This document shows positions 51,901-63,010 of a stretch of DNA of 64,000 bases, in pieces. The position numbers were made by a program, and so were the translations under genes. The notes under the pieces were generated by a model. The model ran no database searches, had not been told where the DNA came from, and worked only from the letters and a program-made list of their open reading frames with translations. Within the stretch, counting starts at the first letter, position 1; each line of letters opens with the position of its first letter. Source of the DNA: Serripes groenlandicus (taxonomy: Eukaryota > Mollusca > Bivalvia > Cardiida > Cardiidae); contig JASEVX010000001.1 in the NCBI GenBank assembly GCA_031761405.1, positions 48,221,102-48,285,101 on the forward strand. Direction: 5' to 3'.

Positions 51901-52832
51901 TGCAGAAATATGTAATATTGTCTTCGTAATCTACAAGTGGCCAGACTTATCTGTCCGTAAAAGGTCAAGCATGTGGTCAAAGAATGGTTAAAACTGACCT
52001 TACGTCGTGTATTGCAATAAAATATGGTCATGTTGCCATTATACAAACATTTGCTAACAAGTTGAAGAGAGCACTTTACGTTCTGAGTTATAAAACTTAG
52101 GTACTTTGCCATCAAAAGAGTCTCTTAAATTGTTTAAACGCTTGTCTTATTGAAACCAGACTTTAAAAATATTAACGGACCACCGTAAATAATGTTATAA
52201 CTTGAGTTGAAACGATATAGTTTTATATATCTGCGCAACTACCTGTCATGGTAGTATGGTGCATTTGGTAAAGTATTTACAGAATAATTACGAACGTTTG
52301 ATGATAATTTTGTATGTGCTGTTGAGCGGGGAGAATAGTTTATGTTCTATTAACCGGTAGGGTGAAGAGTGAACGTAATATTTTAATTACAACGTAAGAG
52401 TAATGGTGGAGGTCAAACAGGTCAGCTTTCTTTGTTTAAAGCCTCTAAACTTGTAGATTAAACAACACCCCTATCAATATCAAATATATAACCTTGATTG
52501 TAAACGGGTCTATTGACCCTGACCAGTTCAGAATGTTTTTATGACAGAAATTCTTACCACATTCACCAAGTTCACATATGGTACGGATTGACTTTTCTTA
52601 CAATACACATGCTTCACTTATTTCAGATAGTTTCTTGTCAACAAAATTCTAAATTATTCAAAGAAGTCTGACATTTATTTTATTGAAACGTGTGATACAG
52701 ATCTATAAGTTTAGACTGACATTGCTATTTATACATATATATTATAATATATCATTAGTTCTTTGGTTCCTTGTCTATCAACAACTTCGAAGTCTTAGAA
52801 AGATAATAGAAAGAGAAAGAAAAAGAAAAACA
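51901..52832. other. no feature recognised
   Basis: About 930 bp unassigned and AT-rich. Confidence 0.4.
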
Positions 52833-53316
<484 letters not shown>

Positions 53317-53814
53317 TTGTATGTATATAATAAAAGTGATGATTTGGGTTTATGAAGAGTTGTTATGGTGACCTACCTAAAAGCATCCACATGATCCAAG
53401 GGAAATCTAAAAATAATGTTTGATGTTCACTTTGCTGTAAGTTCATATAGTTCCATTTCTGTGTATAGACAGACAGACATAAACCAGGTTACATAGCAAC
53501 AACATGGTATATAACTAAAAGTTAGAATCGGTTACATGTTTCATTTAAGGGATAACAGGATATTATAAACCCTTTTTAGATGCCTGGTTGGAAGATATTT
53601 GCGGATATAAACAAAGAATTAAGGTTGTTTATAAGTCACGTGCGAAAATGAAGCTTTCAGAAAACAAAGGCTGACCAGAGAATGACCAGATGCTGACCGC
53701 TATACTACCTGAATATACAATGTACGATCTTGAAAGAACTTGCGAAATCTCTGTGATTGGTATTATCATCCAGAAGTTCTCATTATACTTAATTTCTCAT
53801 TTTTCTTTTTCTTC
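53317..53814. other. no feature recognised
   Basis: Unassigned spacer. Confidence 0.35.
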
Positions 53815-54001
53815 TTTTCAAAAGTCGTCTTTTGCGTATGCCTTAACATGCGTCTGCATTATTGTAACCGTGTTTTCGCACGCACTCTACATATTTGTTA
53901 ACCCTTTCTCAATACGAGCAATTTCTCCATTTTCAACAATGTGTTCACAAGTCACTTGCTGCAGAGGCGTTAGGAAGCGACTGTATGAAGGAAATGGTTA
54001 A
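53815..54001. mobile_element. family B MITE pieces, including a 104-bp TTAA-to-TTAA copy
   Basis: CAAAAGTCGTCTTTTGCGTA (53819-53838) is an older end. 53898-54001 runs TTAACCCTTTCTCAATACGA, GCAATTTCTCCATTTTCAAC, GCTGCAGAGGCGTTAGGAAG, GAAATGGTTAA, with the left half of the core missing. Confidence 0.75.
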
Positions 54002-54095
54002 AAGAGATGCACTCCATGTCATACACGAAAACAGATGAGATACAAATAATTAAGCAAGGACCCATCTTGTCTGCTATAGTAAAGTCAGACTGATA

Positions 54096-54348
54096 TAAGC
54101 CGTTCCACGGGAAAACCAACATTATGGACTCTGCTTAATGTATCGACCCAGATCAGCCTGCGCGGGCTAATTCGGGCCGACACATTTCGTCTCAGCGGGC
54201 TAGTGGTATAGAGTAACGAGTCATGAAACAGAAATTCCACAGGAGGCGAAAAGTGTCTGTCCGGGTAAGCTGCGCGGCATGCCTAGGCTGATCCGGGTCG
54301 ATACCTCACGTAGAGTTCACAATATTGGTTTTCTCGTGGAACAGCTCA
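54096..54348. mobile_element. family D MITE (253 bp)
   Basis: Ends TAAGCCGTTCCACGGGAAAA and TTTTCTCGTGGAACAGCTCA. Interior GTATCGACCCAGATCAGCCT, TCCACAGGAGGCGAAAAGTG, GGCTGATCCGGGTCGATACC. Confidence 0.85.
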
Positions 54349-54469
54349 TGTATTGACCAGTGTAACGTCGTTTCTATTCTCACTCCATGGCCAGATGTCG
54401 ATTAATAAAACAGATAAGGTTAACGTATGAAATGTATTTATAAATGTGAGTACCAGTATCGAAAAGGGT

Positions 54470-54592
54470 TGATACTCTTGCGGCAAAAGGAGAAATCGAT
54501 CAGTATGAGCAATTTCTCCTTTTGCTACGCCGAATTCAAACATCCCCTGCTGAAGATGCGTCAACGTCCCTCTGCATCAGGAAAAGGTCATT
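54470..54592. mobile_element. family B MITE, right two thirds
   Basis: CTTGCGGCAAAAGGAGAAAT, CGATCAGTATGAGCAATTTC, CCCCTGCTGAAGATGCGTCA, AGGAAAAGG. Confidence 0.7.
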
Positions 54593-54834
54593 GTAACATT
54601 TTGTTCCTATACGGTGGCGCGTACACAGTATATTCTATAAGAAACACACTGCATGTCATACAAGAAAACAGGTGAGAAAATATTCCTATATTACGCAAGG
54701 ACCCATCTCGACTGCTGTAGTATAGTCAAGCTGATATTGGTATCCGTTGACGAATTCTACAATCTGTTCTATTCGCAATACATGTCCATGAAGACTTCAT
54801 TTAATAAAACGATAAGGTAAACACATATGAAATC

Positions 54835-54925
54835 TGTAAATAAAAAGTAGAAATTGCTCATTATGAACAATGTCTTCTTTTGCTGATGATGCGTCAAAAT
54901 ACAGGTGTGCATCAGGGAAAGTGCA
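54835..54925. mobile_element. family B MITE, short deletion copy
   Basis: GTAGAAATTGCTCATTATGA, ACAATGTCTTCTTTTGCTGA, TGATGCGTCAAAATACAGG, ATCAGGGAAAG. The TGTTTTCAAAAGTCGTC stretch is deleted. Confidence 0.65.
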
Positions 54926-55021
54926 GCTTAACTTTTTTTTCTGATAAAAAACCGAGCACACTGTATATGTTACAAGAAACGCACTGCATGTCATGCAAAC
55001 AGATGAGAACAACAAATCCTA

Positions 55022-55251
55022 TTAACCCTTTCTCACATTTGAAAAATCTGCAGCAGACGTCTTTTAAAAAGTAGTGACATAAAACCTGAAAATTCTCCAT
55101 AAAAGATAGCTTAATTGTTAAATAAAGTTGAAAACATTGTGACCTAGGGAGAATTTGCTCATCGTGAGCAATTTCACCTTTGGCCACAATGTTTTCAAAA
55201 GTTGTCTGCTGCTGTTGCATCAAAATGCGTCTGCAGGTGGGAAAGGGCTAA
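55022..55251 (-). mobile_element. family B MITE, full length (230 bp)
   Basis: TTAACCCTTTCTCACATTTG, AATCTGCAGCAGACGTCTTT, AGTTGAAAACATTGTGACCT, GAATTTGCTCATCGTGAGCA, CCACAATGTTTTCAAAAGTT, GTGGGAAAGGGCTAA. Confidence 0.88.
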
Positions 55252-55476
55252 AGGGAGAGCTCTGATATCGTCTGCTGTAGTAACGTCAAGCTGATATTGG
55301 CATCTTGACCAGTGAAACGTCTTTTCTATGCTCGGTTCATGGCCGTGTCACACGTCAGTTCATAGAACAGATTAGGAAAACAATACTTCTGAGTTTCCGG
55401 GAGACCCCGCCGTGTAAACGCAGATCTCTAGACAAGGGCCGCTTTTCATGTTCTAAAATCCCATTTCAACCCTCTG

Positions 55477-55547
55477 ACCCTATGTTGTTGGTACTCAAAA
55501 GAATCGTCTCACTAAGACGATTCTTTTGAGTACCAACATCATAGGGT
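55477..55547. repeat. 33-bp near-perfect hairpin with 5-nt loop
   Basis: Arms 55477-55509 and 55515-55547 (GGTACTCAAAAGAATCGTCT against AGACGATTCTTTTGAGTACC at the core) pair with one mismatch around the loop CACTA. Not part of any family above. Confidence 0.93.
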
Positions 55548-55636
55548 TTGGTTGGACTTTAACAGCGATATTGTAAGTAAAAGATCTGTAGACTATATCT
55601 GTAGCTCTAGAAACGTGTTGCTTTAACCCTTTACCC

Positions 55637-55750
55637 AACACTGGCGAGTACTGGTTCAGTTACCAGGAAGCAGACTTCGAGCGTGATTAATATAGGCTGA
55701 AAGCTTGTTTCGCAATCAATGTAAAACAAAAGAGTTTAAACTAAACTAAA
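55637..55750 (+). mobile_element. S2 SINE, 5'-truncated
   Basis: CTGGCGAGTACTGGTTCAGT, CAGGAAGCAGACTTCGAGCG, GCTTGTTTCGCAATCAATGT, AAAACAAAAGAG. Head missing. Confidence 0.75.
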
Positions 55751-55776
55751 AGTAGTTGAAGATGACTCTGAAAACA

Positions 55777-55991
55777 TTAACCCTTTCCCTTATATAGAAC
55801 CTTTCTGATGCCTCTACAGCAGACGAATTTTGAAAACATTATGACAGAAGGATAAATTGCTCAAAATAATCAATTTCTCTTTACAACTTTTTTTCAGTAA
55901 ATATACCTTCATTTCTAGAGATTTTCCAGATATTGAGTAAATGTTTTCAAAGTCGTCCACTGCGGATTTGTTGTATGTGGGAAAGGGTTAA
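55777..55991 (+). mobile_element. family B MITE, near full length (215 bp)
   Basis: TTAACCCTTTCCCTTATATA, CCTCTACAGCAGACGAATTT, AAATTGCTCAAAATAATCAA, AGTCGTCCACTGCGGATTTG, GTGGGAAAGGGTTAA. A second right-end scrap (AGTCGTCTGCTACAGATATA) follows at 56011-56030. Confidence 0.85.
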
Positions 55992-56142
55992 GGCGAACAC
56001 ATGGAGACTCAGAGTCGTCTGCTACAGATATATTGTGTGTAGGAGGAAGAGTTCACTCTGTTGTTTTATCAAGTGCACGAAGGTTGAAGTATAGTGGTAG
56101 TTCAACTGAAACAGTATACATTATAATTATAGATGTTTAACT

Positions 56143-56372
56143 TTAACCCTTTCCCTCATATAGACGCTTTCTGACGCCTCTGCAGCAGACGGCTTTTTGA
56201 AAACATAGTGACAAATGTAGAAATTGCACAAAACGTGCAATTTCTCCTTTTGCCACAATGTTTTCAACTTTTAGTCATAGGTTATCCATTCAATTATAGA
56301 GATATTCCATTTTTTGACAAAATATGTTCAAAGTCGTCTGCTGCAGAATTGTCGTAATAGGGAAAGGGTTAA
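56143..56372 (+). mobile_element. family A TTAA MITE, full length (230 bp)
   Basis: TTAACCCTTTCCCTCATATA to AGGGAAAGGGTTAA, hairpin GAAATTGCAC-AAAAC-GTGCAATTTC, intact subterminal motifs. Confidence 0.93.
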
Positions 56373-56717
56373 GATGAGACAGAAATAGCACCTTTGCGTC
56401 ATTCTTAGCTATTGATGATCATTTCTTGTAGTTGAGCCCGTGCGTTGGAAAAGGTACACACGTTGGTTTTATTGTGAACATAATAGATCCAGATCAGACA
56501 TTGCATCGAGATCTACACAATTCGCATACATGTATTAAATACACGAGCTTCTTATGAGGTTTCCGTCAGCGTGTGTAGATTCTGATCAGATTGAGCAATT
56601 GGACAGGATGATATAAAATGCCAACTTATACCTTTTCTCATGTACTGGCTCATTTAATGATACGAACACCAGTTAAGGAACTGCTGCACGAACGATTCTT
56701 GATTTAAAACTGAATAT
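56373..56717. other. no gene; faint old MITE
   Basis: GATCCAGATCAGACATTGCA and GATTCTGATCAGATTGAGCA (56489-56510, 56578-56600) are inverted-repeat-like D relatives. Nothing else. Confidence 0.4.
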
Positions 56718-56886
56718 GCTTAACCGTTTTTAAACATACAACAGATATGCAGCAAACGACTTGTAACACATCTAGCCACAATTATGGAATGAATGAATGA
56801 ATGTATATTGTTTTATGGCGCATCGACAGCTAAGGTCATTTAGCCACAATTATGGAAAACCTCTATAAATGTATTCGTCAAAATGC
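56718..56886 (-). mobile_element. family B MITE left part carrying a 51-bp retroposed insert
   Basis: CTTAACCGTTTTTAAACATA, ATATGCAGCAAACGACTTGT, then a host site TAGCCACAATTATGGAA that is duplicated around an insert (see 56790-56840), then AACCTCTATAAATG. Confidence 0.65.
56790..56840 (-). mobile_element. 51-bp LINE or SINE tail insertion with 17-bp duplication
   Basis: The insert on the minus strand reads ...CTTAGCTGTCGATGCGCCAT, AAAACAATATACATTC, (ATTC)n. This is a unique stretch ending in a short microsatellite tail. TAGCCACAATTATGGAA is repeated exactly at 56773-56789 and 56841-56857. Confidence 0.8.
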
Positions 56887-56921
56887 GGCAAAGAAAATAC
56901 AGCCGCTCAAGAGAGGTGTTT

Positions 56922-56964
56922 CTCTTCAGAGGGATATCTCTTCAGAGGGATATCTCTTCAGAGG
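56922..56964. repeat. 16-bp tandem repeat, about 2.7 units
   Basis: CTCTTCAGAGGGATAT repeated head to tail. Confidence 0.9.
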
Positions 56965-57194
56965 TTTACATTTTCTACTGATAGGCACGCAGTTTGATTC
57001 ATCGAAGCCAGTTCTCTATTTCCCCACAATGTTTTCAAATATTTTCTATATATATTTTTTTTTACCTTTCTTTTGTCAATATTTTCAATTTATCCGTTTA
57101 CTTTGCGGTAGCATAGGGAGAATATAAAAGTTAAGTTCTGAATAGGTTTTCGCTGGACAGGGGAGGAGTATCGTTTCGAGAGGTTACACGTACG

Positions 57195-57334
57195 TTGCAA
57201 AAGTAAAATAGATTAGTAATATTAGTGGGTTGCAAAAGTCAAATAGATTAGTAATATTAGTGGGTTGCAAAAGTAAAATAGATTAGTAATATTAGTGGGT
57301 TGCAAAAGTCAAATAGATTAGTAATAGTAGTGGG
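57195..57334. repeat. 35-bp tandem repeat, 4 units
   Basis: Units TTGCAAAAGTAAAATAGATT plus AGTAATATTAGTGGG. GTAAAAT and GTCAAAT alternate, so a 70-bp dimer was probably duplicated. Confidence 0.95.
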
Positions 57335-57972
57335 TTTTCGCGAAACAGTTTAACAGTATACGTAAGAAATACACCCCATGAATGTTAGGTTGATCATTCC
57401 TTGTATTGTCTGTCACCTTTTAACACGTTATTATGAAAGACGGGGCGATACAGCAAGACCCCCTTTTCCCATTGCGAGGTTTATTATTTACCATTGTTTT
57501 TGACCTGAGTCACCGAAGAGATCATCATAATAGGATGAATGGAAAAAAAGGTTACACACACTGAACGGTAAAATGGGTAAACATGATTAAACTAAGAACC
57601 TGGTCAGGAACTAATGACCCCTCCCAATAGAGTGTTCATAGACTAAGTTAGGCCAGCTACAGGAAAACAAGCCTTAGTGCATGTGTGACTCGTGGTGTTT
57701 GACATCTGATTTTTCGAATATTTAATGCTTGTTTCAAGAGTCAGAAATATCTTGTTAAAAGTTTTACGACTGTTTTCGCTATCAGTGCAGGTTCAGATAC
57801 GACGTTAAGTAATATTTCAGAAAGTGTTGTAGACGAATATCAACTTGCACATGGGTTTAGTGTGAAATTAGCCTCATATTTTGCAGCACGTTTATCACAA
57901 TACAATACGATGTTAAATACTTTGCAAATGATGATCAATACATTTCAATAATTTAATTCAGCCGGATACGGG
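57335..57972. other. no feature recognised
   Basis: Unassigned AT-rich spacer. Confidence 0.35.
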
Positions 57973-58201
57973 TTAACCCTTTCCCAACTTGTGTTGCATT
58001 TTGACGCATCTGCAGGAAGTCAACTTTTGAAAACATTGTGGATAAAAAGGAGAAATTGCTCACGATGAGCAATTTCTCCATTTGCCACAAGGTTGTTTTC
58101 AACTCTATTATACATGTACATTCATTTAGAGAGACTTATTATACTTTTGCCTGGATGTTTTCGATGTCGTCTCCTGCTGTTTTGTATGTGGGAAAGTGTA
58201 A
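57973..58201 (+). mobile_element. family B MITE, near full length (229 bp)
   Basis: TTAACCCTTTCCCAACTTGT, GACGCATCTGCAGGAAGTCA, AAAACATTGTGGATAAAAAG, GAAATTGCTCACGATGAGCA, GATGTCGTCTCCTGCTGTTT, GTGGGAAAGTGTAA. Confidence 0.85.
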
Positions 58202-58465
58202 ACCATTGTTCGATTGTCCAATTCGACCAGCAACAGAGTTTCTATTTACCCGGTGTCACGTTACGTTTTGTTCAAATGATTAGAAAGGCGTAACGGGGTT
58301 TTCGGTCGGCCATTGCTCGACAAAGTGTGTGAAATTGTTTACATTTCTGGGTAGTTCACATCGGACCGCCCAGCTAATTGGCGACGTCATCCAAGTAGTC
58401 AGTAGTGTTTGTATTTGGATCGTTGGTAATCACCGTAAACTGATTGATTTTATCAACTCTTTCCA

Positions 58466-58640
58466 CCAGACAACACATTTAGAGCAGACAACTATGAAAC
58501 GTATCTTGTTGATAATATTATAATTATTGAATACAGTTGAAAACACTGTGGACACGCCAAATGAGAAATTGCTCATTTTAGCAATGTCACCTTTTGCAAT
58601 ATTTGTTTCAAAAGTCTGCTGCAGATACATCAAAATACCT
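58466..58640 (-). mobile_element. family B MITE, diverged
   Basis: CCAGACAACACATTTAGAGC, AGACAACTATGAAACGTATC, GTTGAAAACACTGTGGACAC, GAAATTGCTCATTTTAGCAA, AAAAGTCTGCTGCAGATACA. Confidence 0.7.
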
Positions 58641-59699
58641 GGATAATGATGGATAATGTGTTTTTCCGTTGGTCGAACAATTGGCCAATTCAGAAAGGTG
58701 TCCAACGGTCTGCTGCAAATGCGTTTTGTGTTTTTCTTTACATTGACGGTAAATCTCCAGTTTTTAAATGGATATTTTTTTCGTGGAGGGGGAGAAGTTT
58801 GAGTGAGCGGAGATTGATGAGACTTTATCTACAGAGCGAAAGAACAAACATATACGAGAAACCCCAGCCACAAGAATTTAAACTTTTAGAACTGTTCTAC
58901 TTGTCCGTGAATCAATGAGACCATGTTTCTCGAGACAGGGTTTCCAGTGCCGCGACACAAATTTCATTATCACTTATAGGATTTCATAACCCGATTAATT
59001 GAAGTGCTTGAACTTTTCAATATTTTGAAGTACTAGTAAATGTTTCAGTTTAAATATCATTTGTACACTGACTTACATTGGAGACAATTGTCGCCGCCGG
59101 TGGACCTCTCCCATCATCATTATTTCGGAACTCAAAATCAGCATTTTTTTTCAATGAATGCTTTTACTCCTCTCTATAAACTGTTCTTTCATTCTTTTCT
59201 GTATGTTTATCTCCCAATTTAGAAGAGTCGATACACATAATGTCAGGCAATGTTAAATAGATTGAATATCCTTATGACAAATACTTGTAATTTCCGCCCT
59301 TTTCACCGAGTATGTTTATCAATTACTCTTTAAATGTTACAATCACCAAACAGTAGATTGGTATTATACAACATACAGATCTACTATAGCATATAATGAT
59401 GTGGTCGTTCTTATCTTAGGGTCAAAACTGATCGTGCCATTGGTTGAGCGACCAGTGTAGATCAAGTGTAACCTGCGCATCCGCCCTGTTTGAAATGAGT
59501 CTGCACTGCACGCATATGATGGCTGTACTGGAGCACAATTCTGGCAGTTGCAACTATTCTTGCAACCTAAATGGAAAAATTATAAATTGCATTGGTCAGA
59601 ATAAGTTAATGTGCTGCAAACATTGATCTTGTTTTAAAGAGCTCATTCTCAGATGAGCGATACACGAGCTCGTGGTCCTCTATTTTGATGTATTGTTCT
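58641..59699. other. no convincing gene
   Basis: About 1 kb. A 90-codon frame at 58646-58918 has mixed composition and no domain. A family B scrap (GGTCTGCTGCAAATGCG) lies at 58708-58724. Confidence 0.4.
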
Positions 59700-59916
59700 T
59701 TAACGCTTTCCCAGATACGACATATATGCAGCAGACGACTTTAAGTACATGGAAAATCTCTATAATTGTAGGTATAATTACTGAAAAAAAATTGAAAACA
59801 TTGTGACAAAAGGAGAAATTGCTCGTTTTGAGCAATTTCTCCTTTTGTCTCGATGTTTTCAAAAGTCGTCTGCTGCAGATGCGTCAAAATGCTTCTATAT
59901 GTGGAAAAGGGTTTTA
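59700..59916 (-). mobile_element. family B MITE, near full length
   Basis: TTAACGCTTTCCCAGATACG, ATGCAGCAGACGACTTTAAG, ATTGAAAACATTGTGACAAA, hairpin GAAATTGCTCGTTTTGAGCAATTTC, AAGTCGTCTGCTGCAGATGC, GTGGAAAAGGGTTTTAA. Confidence 0.87.
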
Positions 59917-60394
59917 AAGTGATGTTTCAGCGCTGTTGTAGTATTTTGTATACAGTTTCTTCCTGGTCTTAAATGTATGGATGTTTATTCTTTTTACATT
60001 ATAACAATATACATGATCTGTTATTAGGTTTATTTCGATATCTGAGCCGGGTTTTTCCCCCATTGTTTGCACAAAGGCGTCATTGTCTCAAAAGTGAAAT
60101 ACCAAGTCTTAAGATTATGAGAAAGCCGTTTGAAGCAATTTCCTCTTATTTCATTTTTTTTAAATTTCAACCGTGACAAATCAAATCAACTCAGCAGTTG
60201 AAACCCACTCCTTTTGTAAAAACAAACAAAGGCTTGGCTTATAAAAGAACTTATTTGACAACGTCCAAATATGGTCAATTGAAAATTAACTATCGTGAAA
60301 TTATAATTCGGGCAGCTGAATCAAACCATATAGTTGTCACTGTCAGACGGCATTGAGGTATTGCTGCACATCTAAGTGTTGGCATCATGCACGC
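59917..60394. other. no feature recognised
   Basis: Unassigned AT-rich spacer. Confidence 0.35.
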
Positions 60395-60570
60395 GCCGCT
60401 TATATTACATTGACCGGGTTCGACTACCGTGATGAGCGGTTTCTGACTTTGGCATTTTTCCACACAAACGGCGCGAGTACTTGTACAGTCTTCAGGCAGC
60501 AGACATCGAGCGCGATTAATATAAGCTAAAAGCTTGTTTCGCAATCGATGTAAAATAAAATAAATAACTA
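60395..60570 (+). mobile_element. S2 SINE
   Basis: Box B-like GGGTTCGACTACCG (60417-60430), body ACACAAACGGCGCGAGTACT and CAGCAGACATCGAGCGCGAT, tail GCTTGTTTCGCAATCGATGT then AAAATAAAATAAATAAC. Confidence 0.78.
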
Positions 60571-60850
60571 ATTGTTGGCATCGTGCAAGGGCTCTATATT
60601 ATAGTGACCATACTCCTACATTACGGAGTACATTTTAACTCGCAACAAATCGACAGCAGATTACTTGGAAAAGAAATTAAGCACAATTAACGTAAACAGT
60701 ATATATTGGGAGCTATGAATAATTATTAGCCTTTCCTGTCAATCGTTTGAGCAAACCCATGATACAAATCAATGTTAGGAGGTGTTATTTTGTGTGAAGA
60801 TTTGGATCATCTCGTTCTTATGTGTGATCTGAGTATTCACTATTCGCTTA

Positions 60851-60887
<37 letters not shown>

Positions 60888-61078
60888 AACCATTTTCGTC
60901 TAAATATGCGATTGTAAATACAACTACCAGAACGATAAGATACAAAGGAAGTACCATGCCTGCTTAAGTTTAAGTGACGGATCGTATTTCGATTAATCAT
61001 TATTTTTCTGCTGTCAGTCATTAAAATTTCTGCTTTTCAAAAATGTGCACGTGTCACATCTAAACTTTTATCATGTCT
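60571..61078. other. spacer with an (AT)n microsatellite
   Basis: (TA)n at about 60852-60882. Otherwise unassigned. Confidence 0.5.
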
Positions 61079-61309
61079 TTATCCCTTTCCCTCATACTGA
61101 CAAACGTGCACAGATGTCCACTTCGAAAACATCTGGTTAACATTTGATAAACCTCTAGAAATGAAAGTTTAAGCATTTGATTTATTTCTAAACATTGAGG
61201 CAAAAGGTGAAATTGCTCATTATGAGCAATTTCTCCTTTTGTCGCAATGTTTTCAAAAGTCGTCCGCTGCAGAGGCGTCAAAAAGCATCTGTTAGTGAGA
61301 AAGGGTTAT
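61079..61309 (-). mobile_element. family B MITE, near full length (231 bp)
   Basis: TTATCCCTTTCCCTCATACT, GTGCACAGATGTCCACTTCG, AAACATTGAGGCAAAAGGTG, hairpin AAATTGCTCATTATGAGCAA, AGTCGTCCGCTGCAGAGGCG, GTGAGAAAGGGTTA. Confidence 0.87.
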
Positions 61310-61617
61310 CGAAATGAAGTGAATCTCCGGGCACACGCCAAAGTGTCTTCCAATACCTTTTTACCACCGCTTAATTTTCACTTATCACATTGCGAGTCCT
61401 CCTTCTCAGGGGTGTTCCGTCCCACCTTTCACGTGTCTTCCGGTGCAAGAGATGTTTTTTTAAACGTTCAAATAAACTGCAAGGACCTGTAACGTGAGAC
61501 ATAAAAATGTTATTGTTCGGTGAGCAAGGATGAAAGATGGACAGAGAGGTGTGAATGTGGAAACAGTCACGTTGAAGGGTGCTTTTGATGGATCCTTCCC
61601 TTTCATTTGCAATTCTT
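61310..61617. other. no feature recognised
   Basis: Unassigned spacer. Confidence 0.35.
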
Positions 61618-62060
61618 AACCCTTAAACCTTTCCCTCAAACGCCAAATCTGCAGCTGACGACTTATTGAGGGATAACATTTAGTCGGTTTGTAGCCTAAA
61701 TATATAGATTTATATACACATGTATATATATAACGGAATAAAGGTTAACTTTGTTCCACGTCCTGCAAATCTGCAGCAGACGGCTTTGAAACCACCTTGC
61801 CTAAAATATGGACATGATTTCTGGAGGAAATTATAATTGTTCAAAATGAGCAATCACTCCCGTGACAATGGTTTCAACTCTGTCCATTGCTCTTACTCTC
61901 ATTTAAGGTTAAACATAGTTTATTCGATATCATAATGCACACTATAAACTATACAAGTGCTTTTATTTTAAGAGACTTTCTATAGTTTTACCTTAATGTT
62001 TTCAAAGTCGTCTGCTGCAGAAAGGAAACGTGGGTAAGTCACATAGAGCGGGAAAATGGT
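61618..62060. mobile_element. family B/A MITE relics
   Basis: TTAACCCTTAAACCTTTCCC and CAAATCTGCAGCTGACGACT (61617-61664), then a longer diverged copy 61748-62040: AAATCTGCAGCAGACGGCTT, GTTCAAAATGAGCAATCACT, TGTTTTCAAAGTCGTCTGCT. About 75 bp of foreign AT sequence lies within it near 61915-61975. Confidence 0.65.
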
Positions 62061-62173
62061 AAAATTGTGAGCCATATTTAAATTATGGCAGGTAAAATTA
62101 TACTCTTATTCAAACGAAAAGTAATACAAATTAACAAAAAATATTTGGTCAGCCGCCAGAAACCGACTCTGAC

Positions 62174-62245
62174 GCCGGAACCCGGGATCGAACCAGGGAC
62201 CTTTAGATCTTCAGTCTAACGCTCTCCCAACTGAGCTATTCCGGC
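62174..62245 (-). tRNA. tRNA-Phe (anticodon GAA), copy 1
   Basis: Read on the minus strand this is a 72-nt cloverleaf. The 7-bp acceptor stem GCCGGAA pairs with TTCCGGC. The D arm contains the box A motif TAGCTCAGTTGGGAGAG. The anticodon stem TTAGA/TCTAA encloses the loop CTGAAGA, giving anticodon GAA (Phe). The T arm CCTGG/CCGGG encloses TTCGATC, which is box B. No intron and no encoded CCA are present. All stems pair, so it looks functional rather than SINE-derived. Downstream on the minus strand a trailer is shared with the second copy and then comes a T-run near 62136-62141, a plausible RNA polymerase III terminator. Its product would decode UUY codons in cytosolic translation. Confidence 0.95.
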
Positions 62246-62302
62246 TGACATAAGTAAGCGAATATAAGTAATATTTTGATAACGATATCAATTAAATGAA
62301 TT

Positions 62303-62471
62303 CGTATTCTGCAGCAGGCGAAAACATAGTGACGAAGGCGGAAATTAATCATAGTGAGCTATTTCTCCTTTTGTCACAATGTTTTCATTCAATTTTAGAT
62401 ATTTTCTATTTTGAAACAAAATGTGTTCAAAGTCGTCTGCTGCAGAATTGTCGTATGAGGGAAAGGGTAAA
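62303..62471 (+). mobile_element. family A-like MITE, left end missing
   Basis: GTATTCTGCAGCAGGCGAAA, ACATAGTGACGAAGGCGGAA, AATTAATCATAGTGAGCTAT, AAGTCGTCTGCTGCAGAATT, GTCGTATGAGGGAAAGGGTA. It lies just downstream (plus strand) of tRNA-Phe copy 1. Confidence 0.75.
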
Positions 62472-62568
62472 TTATTTGTATCTCATCTGTTTTCGTGTAT
62501 GACATGGAGTGCATCTCTTTTAACCATTTCCTTCATACAGTCGATTTCTAACGCCTCCTTAGCACGTT

Positions 62569-62812
62569 TAACCTTTCCCACTTACAGACAAGTTTTGATC
62601 CATCGACAGAAGAAATTCGATCTATCCGTCTATTGAAAATATGGCGACAAAACCAGAAAATCATACAACGAGCAAATTCTTCTTTTGCCACACAGATTAT
62701 TTCAACTCAATTTAATACATGCATTTTAATTTATATAAATGTTCTATCTTTTTGCATATTGTTAACAAAGTCGTCTGCTAGAGATTTGTTGTTTTTGGGA
62801 AAGAGTAAAAAC
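62569..62812 (+). mobile_element. family B MITE, diverged
   Basis: TTTAACCTTTCCCACTTACA, GATCCATCGACAGAAGAAAT, AACGAGCAAATTCTTCTTTT, AAAGTCGTCTGCTAGAGATT, TTGGGAAAGAGTAA. It lies between the two tRNA-Phe genes. Confidence 0.7.
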
Positions 62813-63010
62813 GAGAAAAATAGACTTCTAGTAATGCTTCTCAGTCGAGCTCGAACAGCAGAATGATTATTACATACTGAAAGTTTCATAATAAATATTA
62901 AAATGTGTTTTTTTACTTTCATTTCCCATTGAAAATGTAATAGTTCAATTCCAAAGTTTAAGAAACATCGTAAAAAAATATTTGATCAGCCGCCAGAAAC
63001 CGACTCTGAC

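Noticed and set aside
58646..58918. 90-codon open frame as a gene
   Set aside because: Begins in a MITE relic, has no recognisable domain and no splice context.
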